From NCBI RefSeq assembly GCF_913773725.1, contig NZ_CAJYGK010000086.1, positions 140,297 through 204,296 on the forward strand: a stretch of DNA of 64,000 nucleotides, given 5' to 3'. Made by a program: the position numbers and the translations under genes. This DNA comes from an uncultured Aquabacterium sp. GTDB taxonomy: Bacteria; Pseudomonadota; Gammaproteobacteria; Burkholderiales; Burkholderiaceae_C. Below the pieces are notes generated by a model, which saw only the letters and a list, made by a program, of their open reading frames with translations, was not told where the DNA came from and searched no databases. Shown here piece by piece: positions 26,821 to 35,690 of this stretch. Position 1 is the first letter of the stretch. Each line of letters opens with the position of its first letter.

Positions 26821-27957
26821 ATGACCCTCTCGACCCTCAGCCCTCGCGCCCGCGACCTCATCACCGAGCTGCAATCCCGCGGCCTGCGCCTGGCGGACCC
26901 GGGCGCCGGTGCCCCGAGCCGCCGTGGCGGGGCAGGTCCGTCCGACCACAAGGCCGTGACCATCGACGGGCACACCGTGATGGTGCCCGTCCACACGGCG
27001 CCGGCCTTCGACTCGCCCTTTCTGGCCGATGCGCCGGATGCAGCCGGCACGAGCACGCTCAAGCACGGCAGCATCCCGATCGCGCAGATCACATTTCCGT
27101 CGACCCCGCGCTTCTACGAACGCCAGACTGCCGACGGCGTCCCCTACAGCCACATCGCGACCTTGCACGGCCGCGATGTGCTGGCCACCACGGTGCTGCA
27201 GACCTGCATCCGCTACGAGAGCCGACGCAAGAGCTGCCAGTTCTGCTCCATCGGCCAATCCCTGGCGGCGGGCCGCACGATCGCGCACAAGACACCGGCC
27301 CAGCTGGCCGAGGTGGCGCGCGCGGCGGTCGATCTGGACGGCATTCGCCACATGGTGCTGACGACCGGCACTCCGGCCACGCCCGACCGCGGCGCCGCCG
27401 TGCTGGTGGACAGCGCGCGCGCCATCAAGGCCGCCGTGCCGGATCTGCCCATCCAGGCGCAGTGCGAGCCGCCGGACAGCGACCTCTGGTTCCAGCGCTT
27501 GAAGGATGCGGGCGTCGACACGCTCGGCATGCACCTGGAAGCGGTCACGCCCGCCGTGCGCGAGCGCGTGATGCCGGGCAAAGCCAGTGTGCCGCTGGCA
27601 CGCTATTTCAGCGCCTTCGAGGCGGCAGTGGCCGTGTTCGGGCGGGGCCAGGTCAGCACTTACATCCTGGCTGGCCTCGGCGACAGCCGCGAAGCCATTC
27701 TGGACATGAGCCAGCGTCTGCTCGACCTGGGCGTCTACCCCTTCGTGGTGCCCTTCGTGCCCATCAGCGGCACGCCGCTGGAAAGCCATCCCGCGCCGAC
27801 CACCGCGTTCATGCGCTCGGTGCTTGAGCCACTCGGTCAGATGGTGAGCCAGGCCGGGCTGCGCGCCAGTGACATCAAGGCAGGCTGCGGCAAATGTGGC
27901 GCCTGCTCGTCGCTGTCGGTGTACGAAACCGCCAGCCCGCTGGCCGTTCCGGCTTGA
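26821..27957 (+). CDS. Nit1C gene 3: MSMEG_0568-family radical SAM protein
   Basis: 378 residues. The iron-sulfur ligands appear as C129, C139, C142 (CX9CX2C), longer than the standard CX3CX2C of radical SAM enzymes; this spacing is a feature to check in the family. A second triplet, CGKCGAC, lies about 20 residues from the C-terminus and could carry an auxiliary cluster. The body (residues 160-350) has the TIM-barrel pattern of alternating strands and helices. Substrate unknown; it is an invariant part of Nit1C and presumably acts with the AIR-synthase-like and acetyltransferase members. Ribosome site AGGAG before ATG 26821. Confidence 0.88.
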   Translation: MTLSTLSPRARDLITELQSRGLRLADPGAGAPSRRGGAGPSDHKAVTIDGHTVMVPVHTAPAFDSPFLADAPDAAGTSTLKHGSIPIAQITFPSTPRFYERQTADGVPYSHIATLHGRDVLATTVLQTCIRYESRRKSCQFCSIGQSLAAGRTIAHKTPAQLAEVARAAVDLDGIRHMVLTTGTPATPDRGAAVLVDSARAIKAAVPDLPIQAQCEPPDSDLWFQRLKDAGVDTLGMHLEAVTPAVRERVMPGKASVPLARYFSAFEAAVAVFGRGQVSTYILAGLGDSREAILDMSQRLLDLGVYPFVVPFVPISGTPLESHPAPTTAFMRSVLEPLGQMVSQAGLRASDIKAGCGKCGACSSLSVYETASPLAVPA

Positions 27958-27984
27958 TCAAAAAGCGCTTCGAAGGAGCCCGCC

Positions 27985-28572
27985 ATGCAAGCCCTGACCG
28001 TCTGTGAGTTGCCGATCGACTTTGCCCCGGCCGCCTTTCGCATCAAGTGCGTGAGCGAGCCGTGGGAGCGACGCGAGGCCCTGGCGCTGCGTCGTGCGGT
28101 GTTCTGCGTCGAGCAGGGCCTCTTCGTCGGCAACGACCTCGATGCCATCGACGCCGACGCAATCCTGCTGGTGGCCTGCGCCTGCGTGGCGGGCGAGTGC
28201 GACCAGGTGGTGGGCACAGTGCGCATCCACGAGGCCCAGCCCGGTGTGTGGTGGGGCTCGCGCCTGGCGGTGCACCCGTCCTACCGGCATCTCGGCCGGC
28301 TGGGGGCCACGCTGATACGCCTGGCGGTCAGCATGGCCCATGCGCGGGGCGCGACGGCATTCTGGGCGCACGTGCAGCAGCAGAACGTCGCGTTGTTCGA
28401 GAAGCTGAACTGGCACCTGCACGGGCCGGTGCAGTTGCATGGCCGGCCTCATGGCCTGATGGAGGCCAGCCTGGCGCACTACCCGCCATGCCATGAACCG
28501 GACTGGGGCTACTTCACGCTGCCGCAGGCCCGTGCACGCACCGCAGCGGCCGTTGGGGGGGACCGGGCATGA
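27985..28572 (+). CDS. Nit1C gene 4: MSMEG_0567/Sll0786-family GNAT N-acetyltransferase
   Basis: 195 residues with the GNAT fold: VVGTVRIHEAQPGVWWGSRLAVHPSYR strand region followed by the acetyl-CoA loop RHLGRLGATLIRLA near residue 105. The protein would transfer an acyl group to an amine produced by the pathway; the acceptor is unknown. AAGGAG precedes the ATG. The stop overlaps the next start (ATGA). Confidence 0.88.
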   Translation: MQALTVCELPIDFAPAAFRIKCVSEPWERREALALRRAVFCVEQGLFVGNDLDAIDADAILLVACACVAGECDQVVGTVRIHEAQPGVWWGSRLAVHPSYRHLGRLGATLIRLAVSMAHARGATAFWAHVQQQNVALFEKLNWHLHGPVQLHGRPHGLMEASLAHYPPCHEPDWGYFTLPQARARTAAAVGGDRA

Positions 28573-29639
28573 GCACCGCCCACCCACGCGCGCCCCAGAG
28601 CCTCCCGCTCGACCTCGCGGCCCTGACCGTCCAGTTGCGCGCCAGCCGTGGTTTCGCGCACAAGCAGGACATCGCCGGGGTGGCGCAGGTGCTCTCGCGC
28701 CACCTGCCCGGCGGCTTGGGCGACACCACGCTGGCCCAGCAGGCCGGCATCGGCCTGGGCGACGACTGTGCCGTCATCCCCGATGGGCACGGCGAGCACC
28801 TGCTGCTGGCCATCGAAGGCCTGGTCGAGGACTTCGTCAGCGAGATGCCCTGGTTCGCCGGCTACAGCGCCGTCATGGTCAACCTCAGTGACATCGCCGC
28901 CATGGGTGGCCGGCCCATCGCGGTGGTCGATGCGCTGTGGAGTGATGGGGTCGGGCAGGCAGAGCCCATCGTGCAAGGCATGGCCGCCGCCTCGGCCGCC
29001 TATGGCGTGCCCATTGTCGGCGGGCACAGCAACGCACGCGCGCCCCGGCCGCAACTCGCGGTGGCGGTGCTGGGCAAGGCCCGGCGTCTGTTGAGCAGCT
29101 TCGCGGCACGGCCGGGTCAGCGGTTGCTGATGGCCGTGGACCTGCGCGGGCAATGGGAGGGCGGCTACCCGTTCTGGAATGCGTCGACGCGGACACCGAC
29201 CGACCGCCTGCAGGCCGACCTGGCCTTGTTGCCCCAGCTGGCCGAGGAAGGGCTGTGCGCCGCAGCGAAGGACATCAGCATGGCGGGCGTGCTGGGCACG
29301 GTCCTCATGATGCTCGAGTGCTCGCGAGTCGGCGCCACGGTGGACCTTGCTGCCTTGCCGCATCCGCCGGGGCATGGGCCTGCCGATGGGCTGCCCGCGT
29401 TGCTGCGGTGGCTGCAGGCCTTTCCGAGCTTCGGCTATGTGCTGGCCGTGGACGGTGACCATGTGGCGGCGGTGTGTGCGCGCTTCCACGCCCGCGGGAT
29501 GGCCTGTGCGCCGATCGGCACGGTGCAGGGGGGCAGTGCCCTGCAACTGCAAAGCGGCCCGGACAGCGACCTCGCGCTGCTGTGGGACTGGGCCGCGCAC
29601 CCCTTCATCGTGCCGCAGCGCGAGGGGGAGGCACCATGA
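28569..29639 (+). CDS. Nit1C gene 5: Sll0787-family AIR-synthase-like protein
   Basis: 356 residues of the PurM/ThiL/SelD/HypE superfamily, which phosphorylate or dehydrate substrates with ATP. The glycine-rich ATP-binding part (GIGLGDDCAVIPDG near residue 58), the VNLSDIAAMGGRP motif near 100 and the C-terminal AIRS domain are all present. The reaction in Nit1C is not known. Both ends overlap neighbours by 4 bp (ATGA), a sign of tight operon structure. Confidence 0.88.
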   Translation: MSTAHPRAPQSLPLDLAALTVQLRASRGFAHKQDIAGVAQVLSRHLPGGLGDTTLAQQAGIGLGDDCAVIPDGHGEHLLLAIEGLVEDFVSEMPWFAGYSAVMVNLSDIAAMGGRPIAVVDALWSDGVGQAEPIVQGMAAASAAYGVPIVGGHSNARAPRPQLAVAVLGKARRLLSSFAARPGQRLLMAVDLRGQWEGGYPFWNASTRTPTDRLQADLALLPQLAEEGLCAAAKDISMAGVLGTVLMMLECSRVGATVDLAALPHPPGHGPADGLPALLRWLQAFPSFGYVLAVDGDHVAAVCARFHARGMACAPIGTVQGGSALQLQSGPDSDLALLWDWAAHPFIVPQREGEAP

Positions 29640-30826
29640 AGGCCGACCGACTCCGGATCGCCTTGCTCATGCACTCGCTCAATCCGCGGGGTGGGGTGGT
29701 GCACACGCTGGAACTGGCCGATGCGCTGGTGGCCCAGGGCCACGACGTGACCGTGATGGCCGCCGCCGCAGCAGGTCAGACCCTGTTCAGGTCCACGCGG
29801 GCGCGGCTGTCGATCGCGCCGCTTTCAGCCGGCCCGTCCGGGCTCGTGAACATGGTGCGCCATCGCATTGACGCCATGACCGATCACCTGCGCACATGGA
29901 GCGCGTTGGCGGACATCGATGTCTTTCACTCGCAGGACAGCATCACCGCCAATGCCCTGGCCAACCTGACTGAAGAGGGCAGGGTGGGGGGCTACGTGCG
30001 CACGGTTCACCACCTTGACGCGTTCGACGAGCCGCCACTCACGGCATGGCAGGCCAGGGGCGTGACCACCGCCAGTCTGCTGTTGTGCGTGAGCGACCTG
30101 TGGCAAGGCGTGTTGCGCCGCGACTGGGCGCGTGAGGCCCGGCGTGTGCACAACGGCGTGAACCTGCAGCGCTACACCCCTGTCGTGACGGACGAGCAGG
30201 CCGCCATGGACCACGAAGCCTTGTGTGCGCTGGGCGTTCAGCCCGCTGGGCCGGTGTGGCTGGCCGTGGGCGGCGTCGAGGCCCGCAAGAACACCGTCGC
30301 GTTGCTACAGGCCTTTGCGCGTGTGCGCCGGTTGGTTCCACAAGCTCAGTTGGTGATCGCCGGTGGCGCGAGCCTGCTTCAGCATGACGCGGCCGTGCAG
30401 GCCTTCCAGACCCTTCGACACGAGGCCGGCCTGGCCCCGGGGCAGCCCGATGCCGATCGCCTGGTGTGCACGGGGCCGGTCTCCGATGCCGTTCTCGCTG
30501 CACTGTACCGACGGGCCCGCGCACTCGTGATGCCGTCCCTCAAGGAGGGCTTCGGGCTGGTGGCTCTGGAGGCCATGGCGTGCGGGACGCCCGCCCTCGT
30601 CTCGCGCCGTGCGCCCTTCACAGAGCACTTCCGCGAAGGCGAGGTCTTCTGGGTCGACCCGCTCGATGTGGACGACATCGCCCGCGGCCTCGTGCAGAGC
30701 CTCGATTCGGATCACCACAGCGCACTGGCACACCAGGCCCGCGACGTGTGCCAGCGCTTCAGCTGGGCGGCCTCGGCCACCCGCCACATCGACCTTTACC
30801 AACACCACCTTGCCTGCCATGCCTGA
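29636..30826 (+). CDS. Nit1C gene 6: MSMEG_0565-family glycosyltransferase (GT4-like)
   Basis: 396-residue GT-B fold transferase. The N-terminal domain has the NPRGGVVHTLELADAL loop. The C-terminal nucleotide-sugar domain has VGGVEARKN near residue 205 and the conserved E-x7-E region PSLKEGFGLVALEAMACGTP near 300. It would glycosylate a product or carrier in the pathway. Starts inside the stop of the preceding gene (ATGA). Its own end overlaps the next gene by 8 bp. Confidence 0.9.
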   Translation: MKADRLRIALLMHSLNPRGGVVHTLELADALVAQGHDVTVMAAAAAGQTLFRSTRARLSIAPLSAGPSGLVNMVRHRIDAMTDHLRTWSALADIDVFHSQDSITANALANLTEEGRVGGYVRTVHHLDAFDEPPLTAWQARGVTTASLLLCVSDLWQGVLRRDWAREARRVHNGVNLQRYTPVVTDEQAAMDHEALCALGVQPAGPVWLAVGGVEARKNTVALLQAFARVRRLVPQAQLVIAGGASLLQHDAAVQAFQTLRHEAGLAPGQPDADRLVCTGPVSDAVLAALYRRARALVMPSLKEGFGLVALEAMACGTPALVSRRAPFTEHFREGEVFWVDPLDVDDIARGLVQSLDSDHHSALAHQARDVCQRFSWAASATRHIDLYQHHLACHA

Positions 30827-31109
30827 AATGCACTTCACCGTCCGCTGGCCGGACGGCACCGAACAGACCTGCTATTCGCCCTCCCTGGTTGTGCGCGAGC
30901 ACCTGACGGCCGGGCAGCGCTACCCGCTGCCGGAGTTCCTGCAGCGCACCCACACCGCCCTGTCGATCGCGTCCGAGCGCGTGCGAGAAAAGTACGGCTT
31001 TGCCTGCTCGCGTGCCATGGACCAATGGGCCGAGATCGAAAGCCAGGCCGAGCGCCACACCCCGTCCCCCCAGGCCGAGGTCATGGTCCTGCATTTCGAC
31101 CCTGCCTGA
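30819..31109 (+). CDS. Nit1C gene 7: MSMEG_0570-family nitrogen starvation protein
   Basis: 96-residue small protein, opening with MPEMHFTVRWPDG and containing the RVREKYGFACSRAMDQ segment characteristic of this family. No known fold or activity is evident; the single Cys near residue 67 (FACSRA) is conserved-looking. ATG 30819 overlaps the glycosyltransferase stop; ATG 30828 is an alternative. Confidence 0.85.
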   Translation: MPEMHFTVRWPDGTEQTCYSPSLVVREHLTAGQRYPLPEFLQRTHTALSIASERVREKYGFACSRAMDQWAEIESQAERHTPSPQAEVMVLHFDPA

Positions 31110-31165
31110 CCGCGCCGCCATTCCTCTTTTCCACACACGCACCCACCCTCCGCGAGGACCCGACC

Positions 31166-32455
31166 ATGCACGCCCACCCTTCATCCGCTCCTGCCCATCA
31201 CGCCGTTCTCATCGTCGGAGGCGGCCAGGCGGGGCTGTCGCTCAGTTACTACCTGCAGCAACGCAGCATCGACCACCTCGTGCTGGAGAAGCACACGCCC
31301 ATGCACGCGTGGCGCACCCAGCGCTGGGACGCCTTCTGTCTGGTGACGCCCAACTGGCAGTGCAAGCTGCCGGGGCATGACTACGACGGCCCTGAGCCCC
31401 ACGGCTTCATGAAGAAGGACCAGATCGTGGCGTATCTCGAGGCCTTCCTGAAGAAGGTGAACCCGCCGATGCTGACCGGCGTGACGGTGCAGCACGTCAA
31501 GGCCCGTCCGGAAGGGGGCTATGCCGTGCAGACCACGGCCGGTCTGTTCACCGCCGATCAGGTGGTGGTGGCGTCCGGCGGATACCACGAGCCTGTGGTG
31601 CCCCGTCTGGCCGAACGCCTGCCGGCCCACATCACCCAGCTGCACTCGGAGCAGTACCGCAACCCGCAGAGCCTGCCTGAAGGGGGCGTGCTGGTGGTGG
31701 GCTCCGGCCAGTCCGGGGCGCAGATTGCCGAAGACCTGCACCTGGCCGGCAAGCAGGTGCACCTGGCGGTCGGCGACGCGCCGCGGTGCGCGCGCTTCTA
31801 CCGCGGCCGTGATGTGGTCGACTGGCTGGCCGACATGGGCTACTACGACATGCCGGTGGACCAGCACCCGCTGCGCGAAGGCGTGCGCGACAACACCAAC
31901 CACTATGTGACCGGCCGCGATGGCGGGCGCGACATCGACCTGCGCGCCTTCGCGAAGCAGGGCATGAAGCTGTACGGACTGCTGGACAGCCTGCAAGACG
32001 GTGTGGTCTCGTTCCAGGACAACCTGAAGGCGGCGCTGGACCAGGCCGACAAGGTCTACAACGGGATCAACGCGGCCATCGACAAGCACATTGCCGAACA
32101 GGGCATCGACGCACCCGCGGGCGGGGTCTACGAGCCGGTCTGGCAACCCGATGGCAACCACACGCGGCTGGATCTGGCGGCCGAAGGCATCACCTCGGTC
32201 ATCTGGTGCATCGGCTTCAAGCCGGACTTCAGCTGGCTGGATGCGCCGGTGTTCAACGGCCGGGGCCAGCCGGTGCACCACCGGGGCGTCACCCGGCAGG
32301 CGGGCCTGTACTTCCTGGGGCTGCCGTGGCTGTACACCTGGGGATCGGGCCGGTTCTCGGGTGTGGCGCGCGATGCGCTGTACCTGGCCGAGGCCATCGA
32401 GAAGCAGGCGCTGCGCGCACCCGTGGCGGCCCGTGAGCCCGCCCTGCACAGCTGA
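31166..32455 (+). CDS. Nit1C gene 8: MSMEG_0569-family flavin-dependent oxidoreductase
   Basis: 429-residue flavoprotein monooxygenase of the FMO-like group. FAD site VLIVGGGQAGLSLSYYL is near residue 14. The second dinucleotide (NADPH) site VLVVGSGQSGAQIAEDL is near residue 178. The motif pattern WRTQRWDAFCLVTPNWQC is shared with this family. It likely oxidises an amine/nitrile-pathway intermediate. It ends the Nit1C operon; no terminator but a palindrome follows at 32474-32489. Confidence 0.9.
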   Translation: MHAHPSSAPAHHAVLIVGGGQAGLSLSYYLQQRSIDHLVLEKHTPMHAWRTQRWDAFCLVTPNWQCKLPGHDYDGPEPHGFMKKDQIVAYLEAFLKKVNPPMLTGVTVQHVKARPEGGYAVQTTAGLFTADQVVVASGGYHEPVVPRLAERLPAHITQLHSEQYRNPQSLPEGGVLVVGSGQSGAQIAEDLHLAGKQVHLAVGDAPRCARFYRGRDVVDWLADMGYYDMPVDQHPLREGVRDNTNHYVTGRDGGRDIDLRAFAKQGMKLYGLLDSLQDGVVSFQDNLKAALDQADKVYNGINAAIDKHIAEQGIDAPAGGVYEPVWQPDGNHTRLDLAAEGITSVIWCIGFKPDFSWLDAPVFNGRGQPVHHRGVTRQAGLYFLGLPWLYTWGSGRFSGVARDALYLAEAIEKQALRAPVAAREPALHS

Positions 32456-32473
32456 CGGGCCATCTGATACGGT

Positions 32474-32489
32474 GTTTTCTTCAGAAAAC
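32474..32489. repeat. Perfect palindrome GTTTTCT-TC-AGAAAAC
   Basis: 7-bp arms with a 2-bp centre in the 75-bp gap after the Nit1C operon. Without a GC stem or T-run it is not a standard terminator, so an operator for the following genes is possible. Confidence 0.4.
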
Positions 32490-32530
32490 TGATCACACCA
32501 TCCCAGGTCGCCGTGCGGGAGCATGGCGGC

Positions 32531-33253
32531 ATGACATCGGATCTCACCTCCACCGGCGCTGAGCAGGACGCGCCATCCCGCCTGGCCTCCGTCGCACGCC
32601 GCGGGCTGTTGCGCTGTGCCGTGCCCCTGGCGCAGGGCGGCGACGGCGCCCCGGTTGACGAACTGGTCAGCCGGATCCGCGAGCTGGCCGGGCAGGACAT
32701 GGCCTCCGCCCGCATCGCCTGGGCCCAGCGCCTCGCCATCGAGGCACTGGTCCACAGTCCCAACATCGCGCTGCGCGAGCACCTCTTGCCCGATCTGCTG
32801 ACTGGGGCCCTGGCCGGCACCTTGTCCTGGCGCCAGGACCTCACCCTGGCCTCTGCACGGTCGCTGGTCCAGGCACAGCCGCTGGAGCGCGGCTGGCACC
32901 TGAAAGGCCTGCTCGACGACGTGCCCAACCTGCAATGGGAGGGCTATGTGGTCGTGTGTCCTGTGCGCTTTGATGCGCAGGTGGGCCAGCCCCAGCGCTG
33001 GGCCTGGGTGGTCCTGCGCAGTGAAGAGGACGGTCTGCGCCACGTGATCGACGTGACCCGCGCCCAAGACGTGGCCACCGCCAGCGGCACCGTCCGCCTG
33101 AACAACGTCTATTTCCGTGAGGACGAGCTGCTGGCCGACGACCCGCACCGCCTCGCCCTGCACCTGCAACTGCTCGATCAGGCCCTGCGTCCCGCGATGC
33201 TGGCGGCGGCGCTGAGCCGGCCTGCGCCTGTCCACAAGAAGTACGAGGTCTGA
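32531..33253 (+). CDS. Acyl-CoA-dehydrogenase-like protein lacking the C-terminal domain
   Basis: 240 residues that match only the first two parts of an acyl-CoA dehydrogenase: an N-terminal helical domain (LLRCAVPLAQGGDGAPVDEL, then WAQRLAIEALVHSPN) and the middle beta domain (GWHLKGLLDDVPNL). The C-terminal four-helix domain, with catalytic base and much of the flavin site, is absent. The usual length is about 380. The reading frame ends cleanly 2 bp before ccoG, so this is a stable short form rather than an obvious frameshift. Start ATG 32531 (GTG 32513 possible). Function unknown. Confidence 0.6.
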   Translation: MTSDLTSTGAEQDAPSRLASVARRGLLRCAVPLAQGGDGAPVDELVSRIRELAGQDMASARIAWAQRLAIEALVHSPNIALREHLLPDLLTGALAGTLSWRQDLTLASARSLVQAQPLERGWHLKGLLDDVPNLQWEGYVVVCPVRFDAQVGQPQRWAWVVLRSEEDGLRHVIDVTRAQDVATASGTVRLNNVYFREDELLADDPHRLALHLQLLDQALRPAMLAAALSRPAPVHKKYEV

Positions 33254-33255
33254 CC

Positions 33256-34698
33256 ATGTCGTCCACCCCCCGCGTGATCCCCATCCAGCCCGTGTCCCTG
33301 ATGCCGGGCGTGGAGGCTGCCAGCAAGGTGCAGCCCAAGTCCGTCAAGGGCCGATTCAGCCGCCTGCGCTGGCTGATGTTGGCCCTGACCCAGCTCTTCT
33401 TCTTCGGCCTGCCCTGGCTGGAATGGCAGGGCCGCCAGATGGTGCGCTTCGACCTGGAAGCCAAGCGCTTCTACCTGGGCAGCCTGATCTTCCTGCCGCA
33501 GGACCTGATCTTCCTCACCGGCTTGCTGGTGTTCTGCGCGATGCTGCTGTTTGCAGCCACCACCGTGGCCGGCCGCGTGTGGTGCGGCTTCAGTTGCCCG
33601 CAGACGGTGTACACCTCGCTGTTCATGTGGGTCGAGCGGCACACCGAGGGCGACCGCTACCAGCGCATCCGGCTCGATCAGTCGGGCTGGACCGCCAACA
33701 AGCTGCTGCGCCGGGGCGGCAAGCACGCGGTGTGGATCGCCATCAGCCTGTGGACAGGCTTCACCTTCGTGGGCTGGTTCTCGCCCATCCGCGAGGTCGG
33801 ACCGCAGATCCTGCACGGCACCGTGGGCTTCTGGGATGCGTTCTGGAGCCTGTTCTACGGCGTGGCCTGCTATGGCAACGCAGGTTTCCTGCGCGAGAAG
33901 GTGTGCCTGCACATGTGTCCCTACGGCCGCTTCCAGGGTGCCCTGATGGACAGCGAGACCCTGATCGTGGGCTATGACGTGAAGCGGGGTGAGCCGCGGG
34001 GCGTGCCCCGCAAGGGCAGCGACGAGCCCTCGCGCCCGGGCGCCTGTGTGGACTGCACCCTGTGCGTCCAGGTCTGCCCCACCGGCGTGGACATCCGCAA
34101 TGGCCTGCAGGCCGGATGCATCGGCTGCGCGCTCTGCATCGACGCGTGCGATGCCGTCATGGACAAGATCGGTCAGCCGCGTGGTCTGATCCGCTATGCC
34201 CGGCAGCGCGAGCTTCAGGGCGATGGGCAGGGCGGCAAGGCCACCACACCGGGCGGCGTCGGCAGCCTGCTCATGCGCCACCGCGTTCGCCTGTATGCTG
34301 GCGTGATGGGCGGCTTGCTGCTCGCCATGGCCTGGTCGGTGGCGCATCGCCCCGACATCCGTGTGGACGTCATCCGCGACCGAGGCGTGATGGCCCGCCT
34401 GGTCGAGGACGGCGCCGTTGAAAACGTCTACCGCCTGCAACTCATGAACCAGACCGAGCAGCTTCAGCGCATTGCGATCACCGTCGAAGGCTTGCCGGGC
34501 GCTCAGGTGATGAGCCGGTCGGACATCGTCCTGCCGCCGGTGGCCGACATGCAGTGGACCGTGTCGGTGCGACTGCCCATGTCACAGGCCGCCAGGCTGG
34601 CAGGTCAGACCCTGCCGATCCGGTTCCAGGTGGCCAGCCGAAGCGCGACGCAGGCGGACCTCGTGTCCGAAGGCAGCACCTTCATCGTGCCGCGATGA
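33256..34698 (+). CDS. ccoG: CcoG (FixG/RdxA), Cu(II) reductase for cbb3 oxidase assembly
   Basis: 480-residue membrane ferredoxin that reduces copper for cytochrome cbb3 oxidase assembly. It shows membrane helices at about 35-55, 85-105, 160-185, 195-210 and 340-360. Near residue 110 is the NapH-like motif RVWCGFSCPQTVYT, and two [4Fe-4S] motifs lie at about 262-300 (CVDCTLCVQVCPTGVDIR, CIGCALCIDAC). The C-terminal domain (370-480) is the periplasmic immunoglobulin-like FixG domain. No ccoNOP genes are in the window, which is unusual because ccoG normally follows them. Confidence 0.93.
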   Translation: MSSTPRVIPIQPVSLMPGVEAASKVQPKSVKGRFSRLRWLMLALTQLFFFGLPWLEWQGRQMVRFDLEAKRFYLGSLIFLPQDLIFLTGLLVFCAMLLFAATTVAGRVWCGFSCPQTVYTSLFMWVERHTEGDRYQRIRLDQSGWTANKLLRRGGKHAVWIAISLWTGFTFVGWFSPIREVGPQILHGTVGFWDAFWSLFYGVACYGNAGFLREKVCLHMCPYGRFQGALMDSETLIVGYDVKRGEPRGVPRKGSDEPSRPGACVDCTLCVQVCPTGVDIRNGLQAGCIGCALCIDACDAVMDKIGQPRGLIRYARQRELQGDGQGGKATTPGGVGSLLMRHRVRLYAGVMGGLLLAMAWSVAHRPDIRVDVIRDRGVMARLVEDGAVENVYRLQLMNQTEQLQRIAITVEGLPGAQVMSRSDIVLPPVADMQWTVSVRLPMSQAARLAGQTLPIRFQVASRSATQADLVSEGSTFIVPR

Positions 34699-35618
34699 GG
34701 CCCCGCGCGGCCGGCGAGACCGGCGCCCGCCATGCAAGCGACAACCTGAGGGGCATGGCCTGGATGGTGCTGGCGATGGCCGCCTTCGCGCTGGAAGACG
34801 CCTTGCTCAAGCAGGTGGCCCGCATGCTGCCGATCGGCCAGGTCCTGGTGCTGTTCGGGATCGGTGGCGCGCTGGTGTTCGGGCTCTACCGACGCGAGGG
34901 CATGCAGCCCCTCTGGCACGCCGATGCGCGCTCGAAGCCCATGTGGGTGCGGGCCGGATTCGAGATCACCGGCCGCCTGTTCTATGTGCTGGCCATTGCC
35001 CTGACACCGCTGTCTTCCGCGACGGCCATCCTGCAGGCCACGCCGGTGCTGGTGGTGCTGGGCGCACGCTCTTACTTCGGCGAACGGGTGGGCGCCGTGC
35101 GTTGGGTGGCGGTGCTGCTGGGCCTGGCCGGCGTCGCCGTGGTTCTGAGGCCGACCGCGGGCGACTTCTCCGTGCTTTCCCTGCTGACGGTGGTCGGCAT
35201 GGTGGGCTTCGCCGGGCGTGACCTGGCCAGCCGCGCGGTGCCCGTGACGCTGGGCACGCGTCACCTCGGCTTCTACGGCTTTCTGGCCGTGGTGGTGGCC
35301 GGTGCGCTGTATGCCGTCTGGCAAGGGCAGGCCTGGGTCTGGCCGGATCGCACGGGCGTGGTGGCCCTGGTTGTGGCCGTGCTCGTGGGCACCGGGGCCT
35401 ATGCTTCGCTGATGAAAGCCATGCGCACGGGCGATGTGGCAGCGGTCACGCCGCTGCGCTACACGCGCCTGTTGTTCGGGGTCGGCATGGGCGTCGTCGC
35501 GTTCGGCGAGCAGGTCGACGCCATCACACTGGCCGGTTGCGCGGTGATCCTGCTTGCAGGGCTGCTGTTGACCTGGGATGCGCGCCGGTCTCGCCGCAGG
35601 GTGCAAGCCCGCCCATGA
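34695..35618 (+). CDS. DMT-superfamily (EamA) transporter
   Basis: 307 residues with ten hydrophobic helices in two EamA repeats (about 20-150 and 165-295), including the characteristic LSSATAILQATPVLVVLGA and DVAAVTPLRYTRLLF helices. Likely exports an amino acid or related metabolite; substrate not predictable. Start ATG 34695 overlaps the ccoG stop (ATGA), so it is coupled to ccoG. Confidence 0.88.
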   Translation: MRPRAAGETGARHASDNLRGMAWMVLAMAAFALEDALLKQVARMLPIGQVLVLFGIGGALVFGLYRREGMQPLWHADARSKPMWVRAGFEITGRLFYVLAIALTPLSSATAILQATPVLVVLGARSYFGERVGAVRWVAVLLGLAGVAVVLRPTAGDFSVLSLLTVVGMVGFAGRDLASRAVPVTLGTRHLGFYGFLAVVVAGALYAVWQGQAWVWPDRTGVVALVVAVLVGTGAYASLMKAMRTGDVAAVTPLRYTRLLFGVGMGVVAFGEQVDAITLAGCAVILLAGLLLTWDARRSRRRVQARP

Positions 35619-35620
35619 CA

Positions 35621-35653
35621 AAGCCCCCGTGCGGCGTCACCGCGCGGGGGCTT
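35621..35653. terminator. Hairpin between converging genes, likely bidirectional terminator
   Basis: AAGCCCCCG (35621-35629) pairs exactly with CGGGGGCTT (35645-35653). The transporter (+) and glxD (-) converge on it. No long T-run follows, so efficiency is uncertain. Confidence 0.6.
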
Positions 35654-35690
35654 GCCGTGGACAAGCCCGGGGGCTGTCCTCAGGGCGGAA

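Noticed and set aside
25726..27789. A 687-codon open frame on the minus strand over nitrilase and radical SAM genes; similar long minus frame at 31181-33235
   Set aside because: Composition is His/Gln/Arg/Gly-rich shadow text; the plus-strand genes have clear catalytic motifs.
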